Part shown: piece after piece, positions 55,707 to 64,000 of the stretch | Numbering within the stretch: the stretch's first letter is position 1 | Layout of the letters: each line of letters starts with the position of its first letter | NCBI GenBank assembly: GCA_030159075.1 | Contig: BROG01000261.1 | Coordinates: 372,001-436,000, forward strand | Length of the DNA stretch: 64,000 nt | Direction: 5' to 3' | From: Atrina japonica | Taxonomy: Eukaryota > Mollusca > Bivalvia > Pterioida > Pinnidae | The notes under the pieces: generated by a model | Database searches by the model: none | What the model was told of the DNA's origin: nothing | The model's input: only the letters and a program-made list of their open reading frames with translations | Translations under genes and position numbers: made by a program

Positions 55707-58700
55707 ATCCCTTATTTCTACTTATGTTTACTTATATTATCTTTATATTTGTGTAATTCAACAGGATGGTAATACAGCTGATAAAGATGACCCAACAGAA
55801 ATAGACGACACAGAGGAAACTGCAGAAGAAACAAAGGAACCCACACAGAAAAAACATGAAGCAGCGCCAAGTAATAATGGTATGATATGCAAAACTATTG
55901 ACAGGATTAATAGAGTCCAGGTGTGGAGTCCCACCTGTCTCTTCATCACGTTTGTTAACACATTGCCTTGATTGCCGTCTTTATTAATGTTAATATGTCA
56001 AAGGGTGTGATATGTTTTCTTTGCATATTTGTCATAAAGAATTATATCTTATCTTTCTCAATATGTCACATGGTGTGATATCTTATCTTTGTCAACATGC
56101 TACAGGAAAAAATGCTGAGACATTTTAAAAGAAACCATGACAATATTCTCATTAACTGTTGATATTGATATTCAAATCTGAACATTTCAGAAAAAAAAAC
56201 TTGTTTTACATGAAGTGATGTGTCATACTGGATTTGTGGATTTGTATTTTACCAATATGAAGTAAAATATGTACAGCCCAGGTTTTTTAAGATGTTTTAT
56301 CTCAGTGGTTATGAATGATACGGAAAAGAAAAAGAATGAAATCATGGTAGATAATACATACAATCATATATATATAACTTGTCTTTGATTTGTTTGACTG
56401 CAGATAATACTGAAATGAAGGAAAGTGATAAACAAGAAGATAACTTTAATGATCAGCCACCAAAAGATACCAGTGCAGAAAGGTTAGGACAGGCTGTAAT
56501 AACAGAAGAGAATGTTCGACAATACCAGAAAACAGAGGAAAATGTGGACACAACAGTAGGGGTACCAAAAGGGGAAACACAACAGTCTGATGTAGAAAGT
56601 CCAAGTAAAACCTCTGATGGTGTAAGACAGGATAAAGTTGATACACCACAATCACAAATTGATACAGAATCAACACCACAAAAACAGGTAGTGCTTGATG
56701 AATCAGATTCTAAATCTGAATCAATGCCACAAAAACAGGAAGGACTTGATGAATCAGATGCTAAATCTGAATCAACACCACAAAAACAGGAAGAACTTGA
56801 TGAATCAAGTACTGAATTTGAATCATCACAACCAGTGGATGTAAGTGACCCTACAGATATATCTGAAGATGACGAGGAAAAAAATGCTGAATATCCCAAA
56901 TCTGAAACGGATGGGAAACAAGAAAGAGAATCTGATGGCACTGATGGTACGAGTTATGTACTAACTACTTAAGCTAAAGAGTAGACACATTCTTGATAAG
57001 TTATGATACTTATGCCATAAAGCTAAATTTCTAAGTGTAATACTCTATTATTTTGTTTTGAGATTTTAGTTTTGGAGTTGATTTCTTTTTCTTCTGGTCA
57101 CTATAGTTAAAATTGTTCATGTTTATGATTTTCAGTTAGGTGATGTATGATAACATCTACTTATAAAAAAAGGGAGGGATTAAATTTCTATATTGAATAA
57201 ATTTATTTCATTAAGTGCAAAATTTGATTCAGTTTTCTCATTTTGACAAACAGAATACAGATGAACATCTTTTGTTACATATCATTACCTATACCGGGCA
57301 ACCTGAAAGTTCACTCTCATAAAAGACCATGTGTCTTCTGAGACCATTTTGAAAATCACTTGGTTGAAATAATCATTTACATAAATCACCTTTTGAAAGA
57401 CCACCTGTCTTGAGAGACCACATTTCAGTGGCAGAGACTGAGAGAGCTGTGGTTTCCATGGTAGAGTGCTTGATTTGCAACCGAAGGGTCGCAGGTTCAA
57501 GCCTCAGCAGATGCGGCTGGCTTTTCTTGTCCTTTGGTAAAAACTATTTTATACTCGCTTGAAAGCCATTACCTCTAGATAAACCACTATTGTTTGTTTA
57601 CTATATTTCAGATTTAACATCACTCAGAAGAGAAAATATCCAGAAAAAGGTGGAGGAATTTCAGCAAAATTTACCTACAGTTATTGATGTAGACTCAACA
57701 GAAGATAAAAAAGTTAAAGGTAAAAATTAACAAACAAATTTTGTCTGCTTCGAAAGTTTTGTCTACTTTGAAATGTTTCTATTTGGTATAGAATGAATAT
57801 ATTGGTAGATAGGTAGGACTACCAAACTGTACAGTTGAGATATAATTACAATGTACTTGTGTTTGTTTTTGTTTTACTTCCTTAGAAGAATCTTTTATAT
57901 GTACTCTTGTCATGCCTTCTCTAAACTTGGTTTTTAAGTCTTACCTAAAAGACAGGTGACATGTACATCTAATGCTGTGTGCTTGTTAAAGGGATAGTTA
58001 TTGCCTGTATCACAAGCTACATAGTTAGTTACTTTGTAAATGGTCTGATATGGGCCACACATGATACAGATTTTCTTTCACACTATAAATTTGTTCATAT
58101 CAGGTCATTAACTAAACTACAAGTATGTACCAAATTTATTATGTTGAAAAGTCAGATATATATAGATATTAACACAAATTTTTTAACTCTTAACCGTTTA
58201 ATATACAGTAATGTATGGGAACATCTCATTTTTATATAAGCATGATGTACAATGCATTATCATTTAAAACAAATGGACACCCTAACTGAGCATAAATGAG
58301 TGGTCATGGGGTTTTAAGATTGTTATTAAAATGTCTGTACAGTGCCTTATTCCATTTATACACTTTATGTATATATATGTTGATATAATGTTGCAAAACA
58401 TGATTCATATATTCATATAGTTTCTGTTGTGTCAGAATGATTATTGAAGAAATGAGTTACAGAAAGCTTGGTGAGCATCATTGTATACCTGGTAATTTTT
58501 GCCCCTGGATATTTTCACCCTTTTACTGCAGAAAGCATACTCACCCGATCTTAATTTCGCCCTAATTTAATATACTTGTAGTCTCATTGATGGCATGCAT
58601 TTTAAATTTTACCTTTCCATTATTAGTGAAAATGGCAAAAATTAAACGGGGGCAAAAATTTCCAGGTATACTGTATTCTATGTCTTTGTGACATGATTAT

Positions 58701-61700
58701 AGTAAACAGAAATATAGTACTAAGTCTGACATGGGTTTGTGGTTTCTTTTCAGAGCTGAACAGAATTTTACAATCAGACACTGATGCTGCAGACCTGAAA
58801 TTTAGAGAGCAAAAACTTGACAAATCTGAGGTCAGTGAGAAAGATGATACTGAAATAGACGTGGAAAATGATAGTGCAGGAGAAATGGCTGAACAAGAGG
58901 TGTTACATGCTAAACCTGCTGAACCAATGTCAGACACGAAAACATCTTCAAAAGATACACCTGATGAACCATTAAAACAAGTGCTGCCTGATGCTATAAC
59001 ACCTGGGACTGATCCGACTTCTTCTGAATCTGAAACGTCTAAAAAATCTGACATCAAACCTCCTGTGATGGACTCAATTGATAAAGTAGAATCCAAAGTA
59101 CAGAAAGAACACACAGAAAAATCAGTTGATGAAACAGAAATTGATGGAGATCAGGATGACACAGAGATTGAGGAGAATGAAGATGATACAGACATAGAAA
59201 AAGTTGATGAAAATATTGGTGGAGAAAAGGAAGTCCTCAAGAGTGAACAGACATCTGATGATTCACAGAGTGAACAAAAGACTGATAATTCACAGAGTGA
59301 ACAAAAGACTGATAATTCACAGAGTGAACAAAAGACTGATAATTCACAGAGTGAACAAAAGGCTGATGATTCACAGAGTGAACAGAAATCAGATGATTCA
59401 CAGAGTGAACAGAAATCAGATAATTCACAGAGTGAACAAAAGACTGATGATTCACAGAGTGAACAGAAATCAGATGATTCACAGAGAGAACAGAAGTTGG
59501 ACGACTCACGAAGTGGTCAGCACTTGAATGATTCACAGAAAAAGGATGCTCATGTACAACAGGTGCCCTCAGATGAATCCAAACTGAAAGAAGAGTCACA
59601 GAATGAAAATATTAAAGAAAATCTTCAGTCATCAACAAGTAAATTAGAAGATGGCCAACTTGTGCAACCAACACCAGCACAATACAATACAGCTCAACAA
59701 ACCAGTGATGAGCAAAGATCAGTGCAGACGTCATTTGTCCCAGTCAACATGACCGAAACTTCAGAGAACATCAAAGACAATACAGGTAACACTGCAGAAA
59801 GTATTGTACATGGTGACCAGAAGGAAACACCAGTCTTAGAAACAATACCTACCGCTGTGAAGGAAGATTTTACAAAATCTTTGGAGCCAAAGAAACAGCA
59901 GGGAGAAAAAGTTGATGCACAAGAAACAACTTTGGCAGGTTATACAATAATAGATGGAACACCTTTCCCACTGGACATGTTTGATGATCCATCTACACAA
60001 GTACAGACTTCGGAACCATCCGTAACACAAAGTCAGGTTAAGACAGCTTCAGTTGTGGAAATTATGCCAACATTAGCATCTACTCAGACTGAACAAGCAA
60101 GTCAGATGACTAATCCAGTGCTGGACACAGCTCCGCAGGGTCCAAATGTTGATTCTCATACCTCAGACGGGGACAAAAGTGTTCCATTGGAAAAGGACAG
60201 TGATTCAGAGGTTGAAAATCTAAACAAGGACCAAGGTTTGACATTGGAAAAAGTTAAGGAAATGTCTGATTTAGATGATGGTAAGGAAAAGACAGAAATC
60301 TCTGCCTCTGATGATCAAGTTCCACAACAAGGCGTAGCAAGTGAAACTACTGGAAATGTAAATCTTGCTGAAGGAGTAGAAAAGAAAGAGGAGATTTCTG
60401 GAACTAAAGATCCAGTAAACAAAGATGACCTTACTGTACTTGCCTCTGAGCAAAAAGAAACTTTATCACAGGAAACATCACAGGATTCTACAGATTCAAA
60501 AGACAAAATTGTAGAAAATGTAGAGGCAGAACAGACCTCAAAGTCTGATAATAAACATGTAGATGATACAAGTCCACAGTTAAACAAAGAGGAACAAGTC
60601 CTTGCCACACCATCACACGCTGAACAACTTATATCCTCCATGGAACATGCATTGACCATTGACACTAAGCAGTCGGTTTCCAATAGTGTTGAGAGCAGGA
60701 AAGATGAAAAGTCTGAAACTGTGATGCAGAACCAGACGACAATGAAACAAACCGATACAAAACCATTTGAACCGTCTGTAGAGGATGCTTATGCAACAGC
60801 CGAGTTCTTGAGTAGAAAACCACTATCACATGATGAAAATCTTCAACAAGATAGAAACGTCCAAGGAGGTACCCAACAGACAAAAGATGCTAAGTCCATA
60901 CAAATTGAAAAGCAAGATGATGTTGGAAAAATGCCAACAAATACAGAGAATCAACAAGATACAAACACTGAACAGTCCTCAGGGCAGCAAGAGATGTCCA
61001 ATAAAAAACAAGAAACAGGTGCTCAGGAGAGTACAGAAAGTGATTCTAAAAAAACAGAAAGTGATCCAAAAAGTACAGAAAATGAACCAGTGCTTGACGT
61101 CCAACAACTTAGTGATAAACAAAAGACAGTCAATCAGAATAGCAAACAGGAAACTGTTGACAACAAACCAGAGGTAGCAGATAGTAATCAGATATCACAG
61201 GAAATCACTCCTCCTCCTAACACGGATTCTGTAACACAGGTTCCTATGCAGCAGGAGGAAATACCTACACCTCCGAGTATGTTAGACACTAAAGAGGAAA
61301 CACAGACAGAGAGTCCAACAAAGGATGGTGAGATGAGTGATGGGAAAGATGAATACAACACAGATCCTTTAAATTCCAGGAGGATCAATGATGAGATATT
61401 AGGGGAAGAAGAGGACAAAGCATTCCGAGAACAACAGATGTGGACCAAGACAGTACGGAATGTGGAAAGTGTGCTTAAAACTATCACACAGAAGGTGAGC
61501 TTATAATACTGTTTAGACTTTAATAAAGACAACACTGAAATAGACATCTTTATCTGTTTCAGAGATTTTTCACACTCTTGGGAATAGGGCCTGGGCCTTT
61601 TGAATTGGGATTTTATGAAATTTTGGAAATCTAAAAAAAGACACAAAAACTGTTTGATATTACACAAATATCACCAAATTCATTGTCATTTGGGAAATGT

Positions 61701-62940
61701 CAGCTGCAAATTGGGAATGGGGCATTATTTCAACCTGGTATGATATGGTGGAAAATTCCTGTTTTAGCAATATATTTATGTGATGTCTTTTACAAAAAGT
61801 TTTGTGGTCAAATGTCTAGGACAAATGTAAATGTTAGCATTATATCTGTGACCAGTGGTTTTTGTAATGTAATTTCTGTGACCAATAATTTTATATCGTG
61901 TCATATATTTGATCAATAATATTATATGGTGTCATTTCTGTGACCAGTAATTTTATATGGTGTCATTTCTGTGACTAATAACTTTATATGGTGTCGTATC
62001 TGTGACCAGTAATTTTATATTATGTTTTATGTGGTGTCGTATCAGTAACCAATTATTTTCTGTGGCGTCAAACTAACCTTACTAACCTGCACTGTAAAAT
62101 AATTTCTGTCAAGCAGTATTTACTATTATACTTTTATAACATTCCTGTTCAAGTTATTCCTGTTATTTTTACAGCTCCCACCATCAATACAGGCTGTGCT
62201 AGAACAAGAACCATTGGGACTTTCCCCACAGATGGCAGTATTGGTCACCATAGTAACTTCGTCTATGCTCTTCATGCTGACTTGCTGCAGCATCATATGT
62301 GGTGTAAGTCTGCTTTGAACTTTTCATTTTTTTCTTGAAATTTCATGAATCTGGGGGTTTTTTTGTTTTTTTTTCTTGAAATATAAAGTAGATTACCTGT
62401 CATGTTCCATTTTCCTTTCTATTCGATCTTTTTCTCTTATTTTTCCATTTGTACATTTCTATATGATTCTGAATCGTCGTTGTCTGTTTGAAAATATTTA
62501 CATTATACCTATCATTGTGTAATTGATCTTTATAATACAGCAGAAAGATAATTTGTTCAAAATTCCCCATTTTCCCTAGTGTGAGTATTGCCATTAAATC
62601 GAGACTTATAAGTTAACCCTTTCACCCCTAAGTTTTAACATGGTATGCTCTTTTCTATTGTTTAGACCAGTCAATTGTGTCCTATGGGGTTTAAAGGATG
62701 AATGAAGTAATACATCACATATGTCCCTTAAATCTCTGTACACATCATATTATCACTCCTATATATACAATGTTAATAACTTGAAGATGATTGCTTAAAT
62801 TTTAAAGTTCTCAGTTAAAACTTTTTTTTTTTTGGTTAAAAAGAATGAAATAGAATGCCAGTATGCATAAATTTACGATTCAATGAACTTTGTGTATTAA
62901 TTATAGGACAAAAGAAAGCCTGCAAAACAGAATCCAGTGG
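50453..62940 (+). CDS. MIA3: TANGO1 (transport and Golgi organisation 1), 5' part
   Basis: TANGO1 sits at ER exit sites, binds bulky lumenal cargo such as collagen through its SH3-like domain (often via HSP47 in vertebrates) and recruits COPII parts. Exons: 50453-50582, 52245-52378, 53863-53952, 54173-54335, 55522-55556, 55765-55879, 56404-56946, 57612-57719, 58754-61494, 62175-62303 and 62907-62940. All have GT/AG borders and matching phases; 1,407 codons are in the window. A signal peptide (YGLTLTFVILTVLIETYDCL) is followed by LCADQGCE, then the SH3-like domain (residues ~44-117: FLSFERNQIIEI, DMWGGRVDGRSGFFPKSFV). Next comes an acidic disordered lumenal region with DEDTEVDDEDDDDEEEEWW, two repeat blocks and a giant exon. 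A membrane segment (MAVLVTIVTSSMLFMLTCCS, about residue 1373) follows. The cytosolic coiled coils and Pro-rich domain should follow past the window. Confidence 0.93.
51120..51845 (+). repeat. Uninterrupted copy of the inverted duplication, TANGO1 intron 1
   Basis: Partner of 41085-42510 in reverse orientation. Here AAATTTCCAAATCACACTTT runs straight into AATTCATAAATTTTTGC, giving the empty site for the 41609-42372 insertion. Confidence 0.75.
51903..52005 (+). repeat. ~24-bp tandem repeat, 4 copies
   Basis: Unit AAAACTACCnTAAACAATAT with small length changes. Confidence 0.8.
52706..52837 (+). repeat. 66-bp tandem duplication, near identical
   Basis: 52706-52771 and 52772-52837 differ at one base (ACTGCTCCC versus ACCGCTCCC). 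TANGO1 intron 2. Confidence 0.95.
54395..55040 (+). mobile_element. SINE family A, full copy with expanded tail
   Basis: The tRNA-like head is TGACCAGGTAGTTAGAGCAC, with a B-box-like GGTACGATCCC. The body is as in 9034. The 3' part has expanded to a six-copy array (54610-54995). It is in TANGO1 intron 4. Confidence 0.75.
54610..54995 (+). repeat. ~60-66-bp tandem repeat, 6 copies
   Basis: Unit CACATACTTTAGACATCTCT, CCGTGCCTCACACAGACGAG, TGGTAAAGGCTTTGCACACA. CA length varies between copies. Confidence 0.95.
55061..55143. mobile_element. piggyBac-like MITE, second copy
   Basis: TTAA at 55057-55060 and 55144-55147. Ends CCCTTTCACCCC and GGGTTGAAAGTG; about 83 bp. Confidence 0.75.
55619..55706. 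repeat. TCTG/TC microsatellite in TANGO1 intron 5
   Basis: A pyrimidine-rich tract fills much of this 208-bp intron and ends about 55 bp before the acceptor. Confidence 0.9.
56404..56946 (+). CDS. MIA3: TANGO1 exon 7 with 17-residue repeats
   Basis: Disordered lumenal coding exon. 56664-56816 encodes three 17-residue copies of the type SESTPQKQEELDESDAK. It ends in phase 1 at a GTACGA donor; without splicing the frame would reach a stop at 56970. Confidence 0.85.
57430..57545 (+). mobile_element. tRNA-like SINE head in TANGO1 intron 7
   Basis: A-box-like CCATGGTAGAGTGCTTGATT and B-box GGTTCAAGCCTC. Flanked upstream by GACCACCTGTCTTGAGAGAC, reminiscent of the MITE at 45847. Confidence 0.5.
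58484..58670. mobile_element. 187-bp MITE with TATACCTGG ends
   Basis: TATACCTGGTAATTTTTGCC (58484 onwards) is inverted at 58648-58670 with one mismatch over 22 bp. A TA-flanked, Tc1/mariner-like design is inferred. TANGO1 intron 8. Confidence 0.75.
58754..61494 (+). CDS. MIA3: TANGO1 giant lumenal exon
   Basis: 2,741 nt, open throughout, acceptor TTTTCAG and donor GTGAGC. The product is Gln/Ser/Asp/Glu/Lys-rich and almost free of Cys and Trp, as expected of a disordered lumenal linker. It contains 11 tandem nine-residue units (59242-59538). The end (INDEILGEEEDKAFREQ, then TKTVRNVESVLKTITQK) becomes more helical before the membrane exon. Confidence 0.93.
59242..59538 (+). repeat. MIA3: 27-bp coding minisatellite (SEQKTDNSQ, 11 copies)
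   Basis: Units read SEQTSDDSQ, SEQKTDNSQ (three times), SEQKADDSQ, SEQKSDDSQ, SEQKSDNSQ, SEQKTDDSQ, SEQKSDDSQ, REQKLDDSR, SGQHLNDSQ. Central DNA copies are identical; the outer ones diverge. Confidence 0.95.
61570..61760 (+). repeat. Dispersed repeat shared with ATP6V1D intron 2
   Basis: GGGCCTGGGCCTTTTGAATT, CATTGTCATTTGGGAAA, GCTGCAAATTGGGAATGGGG, GGTGGAAAATTCCTG. Same order and orientation as 28095-28335. Confidence 0.75.
61840..62060 (+). repeat. ~31-bp tandem repeat, about 7 copies
   Basis: Unit TTTCTGTGACCAGTAATTTT followed by ATATGGTGTCA. TANGO1 intron 9. Confidence 0.85.
62175..62303 (+). CDS. MIA3: TANGO1 membrane-segment exon
   Basis: 43 codons, LPPSIQAVLEQEPLGLSPQ then about 21 hydrophobic residues and CSIICG. 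TANGO1 anchors at this position between lumenal and cytosolic halves. Confidence 0.9.
62617..62706. mobile_element. piggyBac-like MITE, decayed third copy
   Basis: Left TTAACCCTTTCACCCC intact (TTAA at 62613); the right end GGGGTTTAAAGGATGAA is eroded. Confidence 0.6.
62907..62940 (+). CDS. MIA3: TANGO1 34-nt exon after the membrane segment
   Basis: Acceptor TTATAG, donor GTAAGA. DKRKPAKQNPV plus one base: a basic stop-transfer-like stretch, consistent with the cytosolic side. Following exons are outside the window. Confidence 0.8.
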
Positions 62941-63199
62941 GTAAGAATTTTTATACTTCATTTCACAGGTTTTTTCATGTGACAATACACGTATATATTT
63001 AAGGCTGTAATATATTTACTTCAGGTGTAAATAAATTTTTTTTGATAAGCATAGAGTATTTTAAACTGACTTGTTATTCTTCGGTTGATATCATGCAGCA
63101 GGGTGATATGAAAATATGACATGTGCAAAATTGAATGTGCATACAGTTCAAGTGTGTTAATGATGATATTCCTTGTTGAAATCATAAAAGCATTTGAAA

Positions 63200-63678
63200 T
63201 ACAGTGGAATCTCATCATGTCAAAATCGATTGAGTCGAAATTCTGGTTATGTCAATGTTGAATGACTGGTCCCGATTATTTAACTATATATTAATACTAC
63301 TTTTAATCTGGATATCCTGAAGTTTTTATCTCGAAATTTTGCTTATCTCAAAGTATTTTTCTGGTCTGAAGTATCAAAATATTATAAAATAGCCACATGT
63401 TATCTTGAAATTACTTTCTATGATTGAATATTTACATTTTGTATGCAAAAAGCACTATAATTATTTACTTGTTTACCTGTAAAACAAAGGAAAATCAACA
63501 CCTGTTAATAAGTCACGGTTTGAAACCAAATTGAATTAAGCAGTAGCCTGTGTAGGTCTATTTGTTGTCCAATAGTAATACAAAATGTGAATTGAAAATT
63601 TGTTTATCTTGAATTTTGGATATCTCAAAGTAATAAATGGGGCGGTCCTGTGAATTTTGAGATAGAGAGACCACTGTA
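63200..63678. mobile_element. Tigger/pogo-like MITE, ~479 bp
   Basis: Left TACAGTGGAATCTCATCATG; right end GAGAGACCACTGTA is its imperfect inverse. Internal TATCTCnAAGTATTTTTCTG and GGATATCTCAAAGTAATAAA stretches. No transposase. In the TANGO1 intron at the window end. Confidence 0.65.
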
Positions 63679-64000
63679 TACTGAAATATACATGATCAAT
63701 CTGACGCTTATATTGCTGCAGATAGGAATCTGGCAGATACGCTGTTTTTAATTATTTATCAAATGCAAAATATCTGCTTGAATACAGTGAATATACCTTT
63801 TTACGACAACTGCGTTCCTATGACATTTGACGTCAAAATGACACAGACTCCCAGGAAATGACATCATTATGATGAAACAATCAGTTGCTGTGAAGACATT
63901 ACAGTTTTTATTGGTATCTGTAACATTTTTTCATCATAAGTTACAGGACTGTAGTTATCATGAAATGGTCTGTTGGAATGATATAACATATATGGCGTGG

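Noticed and set aside
56446..56941. Long antisense frames opposite TANGO1 exon 7
   Set aside because: Shadows of the biased Ser/Glu/Asp codons on the coding strand; no splice or start support.
59204..59527. Open frame rich in IIHRVNKR repeats
   Set aside because: It is an alternate-frame shadow of the 27-bp coding minisatellite of TANGO1.

Overview
The window looks like nuclear genomic DNA of a mollusc, most likely a bivalve. It is AT-rich, its genes are split into short exons with GT/AG introns, and it carries many SINEs, MITEs, tandem arrays and long microsatellites. Several dispersed repeats resemble ones I recall from bivalve genomes (a GGCCCATGGGCC-headed repeat; a GGTCCGTGTTTGTCC-type repeat). 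The species call is an inference from gene structure and recalled repeats; no search was run. I found no bacterial genes, CRISPR array or convincing free-standing tRNA gene.

Five protein-coding genes are supported. (1) Positions 1-557 (+): the last exon of an acidic, unidentified protein. (2) 4392-20214 (-): a split gene of unknown identity whose exons encode a PH/GRAM-like stretch and a conserved C-terminus; at least one middle exon is not firmly placed. (3) 26517-37115 (+): a complete seven-exon V-type proton ATPase subunit D gene (251 aa). (4) 45373-49878 (-): a complete six-exon Arpin gene (Arp2/3 inhibitor, 221 aa). Its last coding exon is only nine bases and supplies the Asp-Asp-stop of the acidic tail. 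(5) 50453-62940 and onward (+): the 5' part of TANGO1/MIA3, the ER-exit-site receptor for bulky cargo. It shows a signal peptide, a lumenal SH3-like domain, a 2.7-kb exon with nine-residue repeats, and a membrane segment; the cytoplasmic coiled coils and proline-rich tail lie beyond the window.

Layout: 0.6-4.4 kb is repeat-poor intergenic DNA. 5-15 kb is a very large intron or exon gap filled with an inverted repeat pair, a tandem array, a decayed LINE and another retroelement fragment. 20-26.5 kb is intergenic with a 1.6-kb array of 38-bp units and a retroelement remnant. 37-45 kb is tail-to-tail intergenic DNA between ATP6V1D and ARPIN, rich in nested transposons. ARPIN and TANGO1 are head to head with only 574 bp between start codons, so they probably share a promoter region.

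The most interesting non-genic structures are: an inverted duplication (41.1-42.5 kb versus 51.1-51.8 kb) in which one copy preserves the empty site of a bivalve repeat; a 130-bp-arm fold-back made from a MITE and its own flank; two CAGGG-ended elements with perfect 5-bp target duplications; a 77-bp TTAA-flanked MITE family; and a retroelement fragment whose apparent splice sites would bridge two exons of the PH/GRAM-like gene in frame.
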